Assembly (NCBI GenBank): GCA_902470405.1
Contig: CABRGJ010000048.1
Location: 1-6,475 of the forward strand
Length of the DNA: 6,475 nucleotides
DNA from: an uncultured Eggerthella sp.
GTDB taxonomy: Bacteria > Actinomycetota > Coriobacteriia > Coriobacteriales > Eggerthellaceae
Direction of reading: 5' to 3'
The notes under the pieces were generated by a model. The model made no database searches and was not told where the DNA came from. It saw only the letters and a list, made by a program, of their open reading frames with translations. The first letter of the stretch is position 1, and the number at the start of each line of letters is the position of its first letter. This document shows, one piece after another, positions 1 to 5,529 of this stretch. A program made the translations under genes and the position numbers.

Positions 1-231
1 CATGATGCCAAGCGCGAATACCGAGAAGTTTGACAGCGCGCCGCCGGTGAAGAGGTCGAGCATCGCCATACCAACTCCCTGTTCGGAGAACGCATCGGCA
101 AACGCATGGAATGGGATACCCGGAACAGGAATATAGGCGCCTAAACGATAGAGCGCCAAGATACCGAGCGTGAACAGGATCTTATTCCTGAGCTCGGGAA
201 CCTTGAACGCTTGGATCAGCGAATTTAGCAA
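1..231 (-). CDS. secY: Preprotein translocase subunit SecY, N-terminal 77 residues (3' part outside window)
   Basis: SecY is the pore-forming subunit of the SecYEG channel in the cytoplasmic membrane, which exports or inserts nascent proteins. The visible 77 residues show the classical N-terminus: an amphipathic leader (MLNSLIQAFKVPELRNKI), a first hydrophobic segment at about residues 18-36 containing ALYRLGAYIPVPG, and then the plug-region pattern LDLFTGGALSNFSVFALGIM at about 58-77. The frame is open to the window edge, so most of the ten-helix protein is missing. No ATG fits. The start chosen is TTG at 229-231, which gives the expected MLNSLIQAF N-terminus and overlaps the end of rplO by 7 bases in another frame. 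An AGAGG lies 4 bases upstream of it and a stronger GGAGG about 15 bases upstream, both inside rplO, so translation is probably coupled to rplO. Identity is very secure; the exact start codon is inferred. Confidence 0.95.
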   Translation of the reverse strand, partial: MLNSLIQAFKVPELRNKILFTLGILALYRLGAYIPVPGIPFHAFADAFSEQGVGMAMLDLFTGGALSNFSVFALGIM

Positions 232-674
232 AACGCCTCTACCTTTCCTCCAACTGCTTCGATCTTAGTGCGTGCAGAAGCAGAAACCTTATCGACACGG
301 ACAGTAAGAGCCTTGGTGATCTCGCCATCACCGAGCACCTTGATAGGAGCATCGGGATTCTTCACGATACCCGCTGCATAGAGCGTATCGCCATCGACCA
401 GGTCGCCCGCCTTGAACTTCTCTTCAAGACGAGAGACGTTCACCGGAACATATTCAACACGGTTGAAATTGCGGAAACCGGGCAACTTCGGCAAACGACG
501 TGCAAGCGGGGTCTGGCCACCTTCGAAACCTGCGCCTTTGCCGCCACCAGCGCGGGACTTCTGACCATTCATACCACGACCAGCGGTCTTACCATTGCCA
601 GATGCAGGACCACGACCGACACGCTTACGATTGCGCTTAGAGCCTTCTGCTGGTTTCAGATCTTTGAGTTCCAT
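225..674 (-). CDS. rplO: 50S ribosomal protein L15
   Basis: L15 is a late-assembling protein of the large subunit. It threads a long basic extension into 23S rRNA. The 149-residue length is normal for the family. The glycine- and arginine-rich N-terminal half is diagnostic: KRVGRGPASGNGKTAGRG at about residues 17-34, then GQKSRAGGG and GFEGGQTPLARRLPKLPGF at about 49-67. The globular C-terminal half follows. The ATG start has AAGGAG 10 bases upstream (685-690). The gene is preceded by a 117-base untranslated gap from rpmD that contains three hairpins, and it is followed by secY, whose TTG start lies inside the last codons. The final residue is cysteine (VEAFC), which I would not overinterpret. 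Confidence 0.98.
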   Translation of the reverse strand: MELKDLKPAEGSKRNRKRVGRGPASGNGKTAGRGMNGQKSRAGGGKGAGFEGGQTPLARRLPKLPGFRNFNRVEYVPVNVSRLEEKFKAGDLVDGDTLYAAGIVKNPDAPIKVLGDGEITKALTVRVDKVSASARTKIEAVGGKVEAFC

Positions 675-684
675 TGAGTTCGTT

Positions 685-690
685 CTCCTT
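685..690 (-). promoter_or_regulatory. Ribosome binding site of rplO
   Basis: The minus strand reads AAGGAG, 10 bases before the rplO ATG. It lies only 8 bases downstream of the last hairpin of the rpmD-rplO gap, so structure in the leader could influence ribosome access. The SD is seen directly; any regulation is inference. Confidence 0.75.
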
Positions 691-698
691 TTCGCTAT

Positions 699-736
699 CT
701 CCGCAGGTTTGCGGAGGCCGACAGCTCGCAGTCGGC
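699..736 (-). promoter_or_regulatory. Two directly abutting hairpins upstream of rplO
   Basis: On the transcribed strand a 6-bp stem (GCCGAC/GUCGGC, 8-nt loop, 717-736) is followed with no spacer by a perfect 7-bp stem (CUCCGCA/UGCGGAG, loop AACC, 699-716). There is no U-tract after either, so they do not look like an intrinsic terminator. Their position, just before the rplO ribosome binding site and in the longest gap of the window, suggests an mRNA control, stabilising or processing element. The pairing is read directly from the sequence; the function is unknown. Confidence 0.55.
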
Positions 737-754
737 AGACTTGAAAGAATGTAG

Positions 755-785
755 AAGGTCGGCACGCATGAAACGAGCCGACCCC
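755..785 (-). promoter_or_regulatory. Hairpin just after rpmD, sharing its arm sequence with the next hairpin
   Basis: The RNA can form a 7-bp stem GGUCGGC/GCCGACC (777-783 with 757-763). Two outer G-U pairs may extend it to 755/785, and inside the loop there is a possible CG/CG pair beyond a U-U mismatch. It begins 6 bases after the rpmD stop codon. The arms are the same GUCGGC/GCCGAC words as in the hairpin at 717-736, so arms can exchange partners between the two structures. No U-tract follows. Role unknown. Confidence 0.5.
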
Positions 786-791
786 AACACG

Positions 792-992
792 TTATTTTGC
801 CTTGATCTCTTCGACTTCGACGAGATGTTTGACCTTGAAGATCATGCCTCGCACGCAGGGATTGTCAACCTGCTCAACCGTGCGACCGATCTTGCCAAGA
901 CCAAGAGCTTTAAGGGTGCGACCCTGATCGTACTTCTTGCCGATCGCGCTCTTGACCTGAGTGACGCGGAGAGTCTTTTTAGCGTTCGCCAT
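792..992 (-). CDS. rpmD: 50S ribosomal protein L30
   Basis: L30 is a small large-subunit protein found in many but not all bacteria. The protein has 66 residues, a little longer than the usual 58-60; the extra length is split between a short MANAKK lead and the EEIKAK tail. The family pattern is clear: LRVTQVKSAIG at about 8-18, then LKALGLGKIGRTVE at about 28-41, then the C-terminal VDNPCVRGMIFKVKHLVEV. The ATG overlaps the rpsE stop as TAATG, and AAGGAG lies inside the 3' end of rpsE, so translation is probably coupled to S5. The gene order rpsE-rpmD-rplO is the standard one for the spc operon. Confidence 0.97.
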   Translation of the reverse strand: MANAKKTLRVTQVKSAIGKKYDQGRTLKALGLGKIGRTVEQVDNPCVRGMIFKVKHLVEVEEIKAK

Positions 993-1519
993 TAGTTCTT
1001 CTCCTTCCGACCATAGATTTCTGCAACGGACATGCCACGACGCTTGGCGACTTCTTCAGGATCCTGCATCTCCTGCAGACCTGCAGCAACTGCCTTGACG
1101 ATATTCATAGCATTGTCGGTACCAAGGGATTTGGTAAGAACGTCGGTGACGCCTGCGAGTTCGAGGACCGCACGAACAGGGCCACCAGCGATAACACCCG
1201 TACCAGGAGCAGCTGGCTTCAGAAGGACCTTACCTGCACCATAGATACCGAGGATCTCATGAGGAAGGGTCTTCTCGGGCGTTAGAGGAACGGTAAACAT
1301 GTTCTTCTTAGCGTCTTCGATGCCCTTGCGGATCGCGATAGGCACTTCTTGCGACTTGCCCATGCCAACGCCAACCCGACCATTGCCATCGCCTACGACG
1401 ACCAATGCAGTGAGGGCAAAACGACGACCGCCCTTCACAACCTTGGATACACGATTGATATAGACAACACGTTCTTCAAGCTCAGGAACGTCTGTCTTGT
1501 TTTCTTGTTTACGAGCCAT
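992..1519 (-). CDS. rpsE: 30S ribosomal protein S5
   Basis: S5 sits at the mRNA entry side of the 30S subunit and contributes to decoding accuracy and helicase activity. The 175-residue protein has the two expected domains. The N-terminal double-stranded-RNA-binding-like domain includes the spectinomycin-contact loop [20 protein letters not shown] at about 25-44 and the [16 protein letters not shown] turn at about 45-60. The C-terminal domain has [20 protein letters not shown] and the [13 protein letters not shown] helix. The tail [14 protein letters not shown] is typical. The loop residues KGGR are intact, so nothing here suggests spectinomycin resistance. It starts at ATG 15 bases after rplR's neighbouring frame boundary is reached in reverse, that is, rplR ends further downstream of transcription start and rpsE follows its stop closely, and its stop overlaps the rpmD start by one base. 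Confidence 0.98.
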   Translation of the reverse strand: MARKQENKTDVPELEERVVYINRVSKVVKGGRRFALTALVVVGDGNGRVGVGMGKSQEVPIAIRKGIEDAKKNMFTVPLTPEKTLPHEILGIYGAGKVLLKPAAPGTGVIAGGPVRAVLELAGVTDVLTKSLGTDNAMNIVKAVAAGLQEMQDPEEVAKRRGMSVAEIYGRKEKN

Positions 1520-1534
1520 TTACGTTTCCCTCTC

Positions 1535-1903
1535 TTAGAACTTCAGGCCTGCTTCACGGGCGCCATCGGCGACCGCCTGAATGCGACCATGATAGAGGTT
1601 GCCACCGCGGTCAAAGACGACCTCTGTGGCACCTTTCTTCTGTGCCTTCTTGCCGATCAACTTGCCAAGCTCTGATGCACCTTCGACGGTCGCACCAGTC
1701 TTGCCGGTCTTCTTGAAATCGGGACCCAGGGTCGAAAGAGCACAGATAGTCTTACCTGTAACGTCGTCGATGACCTGAGCGTACATGTTCGAGTTAGAAC
1801 GGGTGATGCAAAGACGAGGGCGCTCTGCCGTGCCGGAGATCTTGCCGCGAACACGAGTGTGGCGGCGACGCAAGCCGGCTTGTTTCTTTTGAAGCTTCTT
1901 CAT
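1535..1903 (-). CDS. rplR: 50S ribosomal protein L18
   Basis: L18 binds 5S rRNA together with L5 and helps anchor it in the central protuberance of the 50S subunit. The 122-residue length is normal. The basic N-terminus ([19 protein letters not shown], about 1-19) is followed by the conserved [20 protein letters not shown] block at about 28-47. The C-terminal half carries [18 protein letters not shown] and the terminal [20 protein letters not shown] signature. The ATG has AGGAG a few bases upstream, in a 26-base gap after rplF. Its stop is 15 bases before the rpsE start. Intact and unremarkable. Confidence 0.98.
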   Translation of the reverse strand: MKKLQKKQAGLRRRHTRVRGKISGTAERPRLCITRSNSNMYAQVIDDVTGKTICALSTLGPDFKKTGKTGATVEGASELGKLIGKKAQKKGATEVVFDRGGNLYHGRIQAVADGAREAGLKF

Positions 1904-1929
1904 AGTAATTCTCCTAGCTTATGCGTCTA

Positions 1930-2467
1930 TTACTCGGACTTAGCAGCTTTACCAAGCTTGCGACGTACGTACTCGCCTTCGTAGCGGATACCCTTGCCCT
2001 TGTAAGGTTCGGGCTTACGCCACTTGCGGATGTCTGCCGCAACCTGGCCGACCTTTGCTGATGCCGTTGACAACGATCTCGGTCTGGCTGGGAACCTCGA
2101 AGCTGATGTTCTCAGGCGCTTCGACGATGACCGGATGAGAGAAGCCGAGCTGGATCTCAAGATCCTTGCCCTTGAGCGCGGCACGATAGCCAACACCGAC
2201 GAGGACGAGCTTTTTCGAATAGCCCTCGGAAACACCTTGGACCATGTTAGCGATGAGCGTGCGGGTGAGACCGTGGAAGCTCTTGGCTTCGCGAGAATCG
2301 TCAGGACGTTCGACGATGACCTGATCACCATCGACCGTGATCTTCATCATATCGTTGAAGGTGCGGGTGAGCTCACCCTTGGGACCCTTCACGGTGACAG
2401 TCTGACCGTCAACCTTCACTTCTACGCCGGAAGGAATAGCGATGGGCATTTTACCAATACGTGACAC
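1930..2467 (-). pseudogene. rplF: 50S ribosomal protein L6, frame broken near its C-terminal third
   Basis: L6 supports the sarcin-ricin loop region of the 50S subunit near the factor-binding site. The start is GTG at 2465-2467, giving SRIGKMPIAIPSGVEV, with a strong GGGGAGG 6 bases upstream. The first frame encodes normal L6 through the second-domain stretch EIVVNGISK, then leaves the family sequence and stops at 2015 (150 residues). The remainder, [35 protein letters not shown], is intact in another frame and ends at TAA 1930-1932. L6 proteins normally have two residues between the GISK-like lysine and VGQ. Adding back one GCAAA next to the copy at 2054-2058 gives ISKAKVGQ and a 180-residue protein, the usual length. 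I therefore infer a 5-base tandem-repeat loss. It may be a sequence error, because L6 loss is severely deleterious and nothing else in the gene is decayed. Confidence 0.93.
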
Positions 2468-2473
2468 TGTATT

Positions 2474-2480
2474 CCTCCCC
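2474..2480 (-). promoter_or_regulatory. Ribosome binding site fixing the GTG start of rplF
   Basis: The minus strand reads GGGGAGG, 6 bases before the GTG at 2465-2467, inside the 15-base gap after rpsH. The spacing and the conserved SRIGK N-terminus that follows support GTG rather than the later in-frame ATG at the MPIAIP position. Confidence 0.8.
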
Positions 2481-2482
2481 TC

Positions 2483-2881
2483 TTACCAGATGTACGCGAT
2501 GACTTCGCCGCCAACGCCGTTCTTGCGTGCGTCGCGGTCGGCCATAACGCCTTTGCTCGTTGAAATGATTGCTGTACCCAAGCCACCGAGAACGCGAGGC
2601 AGTTCATCCTTGCCTGCGTAGATGCGCAGACCAGGCTTGGAGATGCGCTTGATGCCACGAATGGTGCGTGCCTTCTTCTCGCCATACTTGAGCTCGATGG
2701 TCAAGATGTCGCGCGGGGAAGCACTTTCCACTTCGTAGCCGATGATATAGCCCTCTTCTTGCATGATGCGGGCGATTTCGACAAGCTTCTTGGATGACGG
2801 CATGGATACCGTGAGCTTGCCTGCAGAATTAGCATTACGCACGCGCGTAAGCATATCTGCAATGGGATCGTTCATGCTCAT
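2483..2881 (-). CDS. rpsH: 30S ribosomal protein S8
   Basis: S8 is a primary 16S rRNA binder that organises the central domain of the 30S subunit. In E. coli it also represses the spc operon by binding its mRNA. The frame stays open upstream to an ATG at 2927-2929, but the added 16 residues ([11 protein letters not shown]...) do not resemble S8. I place the start at 2879-2881, giving [17 protein letters not shown] and 132 residues, the usual size, with AAAGGAG 10 bases upstream. Family marks are the N-terminal [28 protein letters not shown] in the middle, and the C-terminal [29 protein letters not shown], where the [10 protein letters not shown] turn contacts rRNA. Alternative start two codons later (MNDPIADM) is possible. 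Confidence 0.97.
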   Translation of the reverse strand: MSMNDPIADMLTRVRNANSAGKLTVSMPSSKKLVEIARIMQEEGYIIGYEVESASPRDILTIELKYGEKKARTIRGIKRISKPGLRIYAGKDELPRVLGGLGTAIISTSKGVMADRDARKNGVGGEVIAYIW

Positions 2882-2995
2882 TGTTTTGTTTCTCCTTTGT
2901 TCGTGATGAGACGAAAAGCCGGTTCGCATGCACCCTTAGTACCTGCGCCTTGACTCTCGACACTCATAACGTGACGTAGTTTCCTTGTTCGACTC
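2882..2995 (-). other. Untranslated gap rpsZ-rpsH, little recognisable structure
   Basis: These 114 bases separate the S14 stop from the S8 start. Apart from the rpsH ribosome binding site at 2892-2898 (AAAGGAG) I see no gene. One imperfect hairpin is possible at 2958-2976 (CGUCAC/GUGUCG around a 7-nt loop, with a U-U mismatch), and a weak 5-bp one in the stretch before the binding site. I found no clear promoter boxes and no U-tract terminator. It is unlike the two other long gaps, which hold strong hairpins. Confidence 0.5.
2892..2898 (-). promoter_or_regulatory. Ribosome binding site deciding the rpsH start
   Basis: The minus strand reads AAAGGAG, 10 bases before the ATG at 2879-2881. It lies downstream of the earlier in-frame ATG at 2927-2929, so it supports the shorter, 132-residue S8. 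Confidence 0.8.
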
Positions 2996-3181
2996 TTACC
3001 AGGAAGCCTTGGTCACGCCGGGAAGTTCGCCCCTGTTGGCGAGCTGACGAAGACAGATACGGCACAGACCGAACTTGCGATAGTAGCCATGGGGACGTCC
3101 ACAGCGGCTGCAGCGGTTGTGATGCCTTGTCGAATACTTCGGTACTCGCTTTGACTTGGCGATCATCGATTTCTTAGCCAT
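2996..3181 (-). CDS. rpsZ: 30S ribosomal protein S14, zinc-binding short form
   Basis: S14 belongs to the head of the 30S subunit, next to S3 and S10. At 61 residues this is the short type Z, not the roughly 100-residue zinc-free form of E. coli. The zinc ligands are visible as C24-x2-C27 and C40-x2-C43 ([10 protein letters not shown] and GLCRICLRQ). The C-terminal [17 protein letters not shown] is the family signature. The gene sits in the standard place between rplE and rpsH, 37 bases after rplE. In species with both forms the zinc-free paralogue is usually elsewhere under zinc control; none is seen here. The symbol rpsN is also used for this gene. Confidence 0.98.
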   Translation of the reverse strand: MAKKSMIAKSKRVPKYSTRHHNRCSRCGRPHGYYRKFGLCRICLRQLANRGELPGVTKASW

Positions 3182-3218
3182 TCAAACCCTTCTTTCTTAT
3201 TACCAACTCTTGATGAGT

Positions 3219-3770
3219 TTAGGCGTTTTTCTTAAAAGGAAAGCCCAATGCATCCAGAAGTGCCTTGGCGCCCTCGTTGGTTTCAGACGTGGTGACAAAC
3301 GTAATGTCCATACCACGCGTATGGTCCACCTTATCGTACTCGATTTCGGGGAAGATGAGCTGCTCGTTCAGACCCATGGTGTAATTTCCACGACCATCGA
3401 AGCTATTCGGGTTCAAACCGCGGAAGTCGCGCACGCGCGGCAGCGCGGTGGACATAAGACGGTCGAAGAATTCCCACATGCGATCGCCACGGAGGGTGAC
3501 CTTAGCACCGATCGCTTGGCCTTCACGCAGATGGAAACCTGCGATGGACTTCTTAGCACGCGTGATCATGGGCTGCTGACCGGTGATAACACGGAGATCT
3601 GCCAGTGCGCCATCGAGCAGCTTAGAGTCGCCCGCTGCACGGCCGACGCCCATGTTCACCACGATCTTCTCGAGACGGGGAACCTGATTGACATTGGTCA
3701 GGCCGAGCTCTTTGAAGAGTTGATCTCTGACCTCTTTGTTGTACTTTTCCTTCAAACGAGGAGTAGCCAT
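3219..3770 (-). CDS. rplE: 50S ribosomal protein L5
   Basis: L5 binds 5S rRNA in the central protuberance and touches the P-site tRNA and the 30S head through a flexible loop. The 183 residues match the usual 179-187. Recognisable parts are the N-terminal [13 protein letters not shown], the strand [16 protein letters not shown] at about 31-46, [18 protein letters not shown] at about 67-84, the [13 protein letters not shown] block, then the P-site loop region [20 protein letters not shown], and the C-terminal [14 protein letters not shown]. The start ATG has only a modest AAAGG about 10 bases upstream. It follows a 109-base untranslated gap from rplX holding three hairpins. In E. coli this is the junction at which S8 represses the spc operon, which makes the gap interesting, although the same mechanism is not shown here. 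Confidence 0.98.
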   Translation of the reverse strand: MATPRLKEKYNKEVRDQLFKELGLTNVNQVPRLEKIVVNMGVGRAAGDSKLLDGALADLRVITGQQPMITRAKKSIAGFHLREGQAIGAKVTLRGDRMWEFFDRLMSTALPRVRDFRGLNPNSFDGRGNYTMGLNEQLIFPEIEYDKVDHTRGMDITFVTTSETNEGAKALLDALGFPFKKNA

Positions 3771-3799
3771 AGTGTGCTTACCTTTCTTCGATGAATTAA

Positions 3800-3843
3800 A
3801 CGCAGGATTTCCGACCCTGCGTCCCTCAAGAACTCCTTGAGGG
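3800..3843 (-). promoter_or_regulatory. Two directly abutting hairpins upstream of rplE
   Basis: In the RNA a perfect 8-bp stem CCCUCAAG/CUUGAGGG with loop GAGUU (3823-3843) is followed with no spacer by a stem ACGCAGGG/UCCUGCGU (3800-3822, seven Watson-Crick pairs plus one G-U, 7-nt loop). The second is followed by UUUAAUU, a weak U-rich run, so partial termination or attenuation is conceivable. The second hairpin ends 29 bases before the rplE ATG. The pairing is directly visible; the role is inference. Confidence 0.55.
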
Positions 3844-3850
3844 CCATGAT

Positions 3851-3876
3851 CCGCTACCAGTTTTCACTAGTAACGA
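3851..3876 (-). promoter_or_regulatory. 11-bp hairpin with GAAA tetraloop just after rplX
   Basis: Starting 3 bases after the rplX stop codon, the RNA can fold into 11 continuous base pairs (three of them G-U) closed by a GAAA loop of the GNRA type: arms 3866-3876 and 3851-3861. The 3' arm contains ACUGG, a word also found in the S8-binding helix 21 of 16S rRNA, but the internal-loop core of that site is not reproduced here, since this stem is fully paired. It is a candidate protein or RNA contact site, possibly the S8 operator of this operon, with low certainty about function. Confidence 0.5.
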
Positions 3877-3879
3877 CTT

Positions 3880-4197
3880 TTAGTCGATGTCTGCGCCGCA
3901 CTTGTTGCAGACTCGAACCTTCTTACCGTCTTCACGACGCATGTTGATGCGCGTGGGCTTCTTGCAAGCAGGGCAAACGATCTGCACGTTAGAAACATGG
4001 ATCGGAGCCTCCATCTCGGAAATGCCGCCGGAAGGATTCGCCTGAGTCGGGCGAAGGTGCTTCTTGACCACATTGACCTTTTCAACAGAAACGCGCTGCT
4101 TCTGCGGGAAGGCTTCCAGAACGACACCTTCTGCACCAGCATCTTTGCCAGTAAGAACCTTAACGCGGTCGCCCTTCTTGATGTTCATCTTAGTCAT
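3880..4197 (-). CDS. rplX: 50S ribosomal protein L24 with zinc-ribbon-like C-terminus
   Basis: L24 is one of the first proteins to bind 23S rRNA and starts 50S assembly. The N-terminal KOW motif is clear: MNIKKGDRVKVLTGKDAGAEG at about 4-24, followed by QRVSVEKVNVVKKHLRP. The C-terminal part holds two cysteine pairs, C75-x2-C78 (VCPACKKPTR) and C97-x2-C100 (VCNKCGADID), the zinc-ribbon version of L24; many bacterial L24 proteins have lost these cysteines. The length is 105 residues. ATG at 4195-4197 has AGGGGG 8 bases upstream. A second in-frame ATG three codons later, preceded by AAGG, would give MNIKKGDRV and is a fair alternative start. The gene is 13 bases after rplN. Confidence 0.98.
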   Translation of the reverse strand: MTKMNIKKGDRVKVLTGKDAGAEGVVLEAFPQKQRVSVEKVNVVKKHLRPTQANPSGGISEMEAPIHVSNVQIVCPACKKPTRINMRREDGKKVRVCNKCGADID

Positions 4198-4210
4198 GTC
4201 CTTAACCCCC

Positions 4211-4579
4211 TTACAGCGTTTCCGGTGCCAAAGACACGATCTTCATGTACTTCTTGTCGCGGAGTTCACGTGCGACCGGACCGAAGATACGGGTGCCACG
4301 AGGAGCACCGTTCGCGTCGATGACCACAGCTGCGTTCTGATCGAACTTGATGTAGCTGCCATCGTTACGGCGAACTTCCTTCTTCACGCGAACGACGACA
4401 CAACGTACGACTTCGCCTTTTTTGATATTGCCATTCGGCATCGCTTCCTTGACGCTGCAAACGATAACATCACCGAGGCCAGCATAGCGGCGCTTCGAGC
4501 CACCGAGGACCTTGATGCACTGCACCTTACGGGCGCCGGAGTTATCGGCAACGGAAAGCATGCTCTGCATTTGAATCAT
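4211..4579 (-). CDS. rplN: 50S ribosomal protein L14
   Basis: L14 lies at the subunit interface and forms a bridge with 16S rRNA. The 122 residues are exactly the typical length. It starts [37 protein letters not shown] in overall pattern, with the NSGAR element at about 13-17. The central signature [18 protein letters not shown] and the segment [29 protein letters not shown] at about 79-107 are complete. The ending [14 protein letters not shown] is standard. The start ATG has AAAGGG 8 bases upstream, in a 43-base gap after rpsQ. Nothing unusual. Confidence 0.99.
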   Translation of the reverse strand: MIQMQSMLSVADNSGARKVQCIKVLGGSKRRYAGLGDVIVCSVKEAMPNGNIKKGEVVRCVVVRVKKEVRRNDGSYIKFDQNAAVVIDANGAPRGTRIFGPVARELRDKKYMKIVSLAPETL

Positions 4580-4622
4580 GTGCTTAACCCTTTCGATATA
4601 GCCAAGGAGTAACGCAAGGTTA

Positions 4623-4883
4623 CTACTTAGCCTTCTCTACGATCTCAAGGAGACGCCAGCGCTTCATCTTGGACAGAGGACGGGTCTCCATAACGGTTAC
4701 AACGTCTCCTACGCCTGCGTCGTTGTTCTCGTCATGAGCGTGGAGCTTCTTGGTGCTGTTCACCATCTTGCCGTAGACCGGATGGGGCTTACGTTCGGTG
4801 ATCTCTACAACACACGTTTTTTCACCAGATGCGCTTACAACTACGCCCTGGCGAACTTTACGAGAATTGCGTTCTTCAGCCAT
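4623..4883 (-). CDS. rpsQ: 30S ribosomal protein S17
   Basis: S17 is a primary binder of the 5' domain of 16S rRNA and has an OB fold. The 86-residue protein shows the family pattern [20 protein letters not shown] at about 9-28, the loop [14 protein letters not shown], the [13 protein letters not shown] segment (here [19 protein letters not shown]), and the signature [21 protein letters not shown] at the end. It begins at ATG 31 bases after rpmC, with AAAGG about 10 bases upstream, and ends in TAG. A complete, ordinary gene. Confidence 0.98.
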   Translation of the reverse strand: MAEERNSRKVRQGVVVSASGEKTCVVEITERKPHPVYGKMVNSTKKLHAHDENNDAGVGDVVTVMETRPLSKMKRWRLLEIVEKAK

Positions 4884-4914
4884 TATTCTCTACCTTTCTA
4901 ACAGTTCGCGTGAG

Positions 4915-5109
4915 CTATGCGCTCATCTCACGGGCGCGCATCTCGGTTTGGATGCGAGCGATGTCCTTCTTGACTTCCTTGACACGAGCAGTGTTATCGA
5001 GCTGACCCGTTGCCATTTGGAAACGCAGATTGAAAAGCTCTGCGCGCGCTTCTTTGAGCTTCGACTGCAGATCGTCAGCCGAAAGTGCGCGGATTTCTGC
5101 TGCTTTCAT
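4915..5109 (-). CDS. rpmC: 50S ribosomal protein L29
   Basis: L29 is a small two-helix protein beside the polypeptide exit tunnel, next to L23, where trigger factor and SRP dock. The 64 residues form the expected antiparallel helical hairpin: [20 protein letters not shown], then the diagnostic [20 protein letters not shown] at about 25-44, then [16 protein letters not shown]. The ATG follows the rplP stop codon directly (TAAATG, no spacer), so its translation is probably coupled to rplP; the upstream GGGCAGGAATAA supplies a weak ribosome binding site inside rplP. Confidence 0.97.
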   Translation of the reverse strand: MKAAEIRALSADDLQSKLKEARAELFNLRFQMATGQLDNTARVKEVKKDIARIQTEMRAREMSA

Positions 5110-5529
5110 TTATTCCTGCCCTTCTTCACGCTGGACGATCTTGCACTTGATGGGCAACTTGTTGATCGCGAGGCGGAGTGCATCACGTGCGGTTTCTTCA
5201 TCGACGCCGTCGATCTCGAACATAATACGACCAGGCTTCACGACCGCTACCCATCCTTCAGGGTTACCTTTACCCTTACCCATGCGGGTTTCAGCAGGCT
5301 TCTTGGTGATAGGCTTGTCAGGGAAGATGGTGATCCATACGTTACCAGTACGGTTCATACGACGGGTCATCGCGATACGAGCAGCCTCGATCTGGCGGTT
5401 GGTGATCCAGTGACGATCGAGTGCCTGGATACCCCACTTGCCGAAGTTGAGCTGGGTGCCGCCCTTGGCGTTACCCTTCATCGAACCACGCTGTACCTTA
5501 CGATGCTTGACGCGCTTTGGTACTAACAT
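5110..5529 (-). CDS. rplP: 50S ribosomal protein L16
   Basis: L16 contacts the A-site tRNA elbow and helps finish the peptidyl-transferase region late in 50S assembly. The 139-residue length is typical. The N-terminus [15 protein letters not shown] is followed by the [30 protein letters not shown] block at about 30-58 (typically Gly-x-Gln-Ala-Leu). [26 protein letters not shown] at about 63-88 includes the conserved arginine-glycine loop near the tRNA. The ATG overlaps the rpsC stop by one base (TAATG), a coupling arrangement, and its own stop abuts the rpmC start. Confidence 0.98.
   Translation of the reverse strand: MLVPKRVKHRKVQRGSMKGNAKGGTQLNFGKWGIQALDRHWITNRQIEAARIAMTRRMNRTGNVWITIFPDKPITKKPAETRMGKGKGNPEGWVAVVKPGRIMFEIDGVDEETARDALRLAINKLPIKCKIVQREEGQE

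Noticed and set aside
675..791. Promoter driving rplO-secY in the rpmD-rplO gap
   Set aside because: I found no convincing -35/-10 pair on the minus strand; the gap is better described by its hairpins.
741..995. Plus-strand open frame of 84 codons covering rpmD and part of the rpmD-rplO gap
   Set aside because: Most of it is antisense to L30; the part over the gap is explained by hairpin arms, and no protein family is recognisable.
2882..2929. Sixteen-residue N-terminal extension of S8 from an upstream in-frame ATG
   Set aside because: The added residues are unlike S8, the total would be too long, and the AAAGGAG binding site lies downstream of that ATG.
3156..3794. Plus-strand open frame of 212 codons opposite rplE
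   Set aside because: It mirrors almost exactly the extent of rplE, and has no plausible independent ribosome binding site or domain.
4580..4622. Possible pairing of AACCUU after the rpsQ region junction with AAGGGUU at the rplN ribosome binding site
   Set aside because: Only six pairs, one of them G-U, across a loop of over 20 bases; too weak to call a regulatory structure.
4798..5526. Plus-strand open frame of 242 codons opposite rpsQ, rpmC and rplP
   Set aside because: It lies antisense to three certain ribosomal genes, resembles no family I know, and reflects codon bias of the opposite strand.
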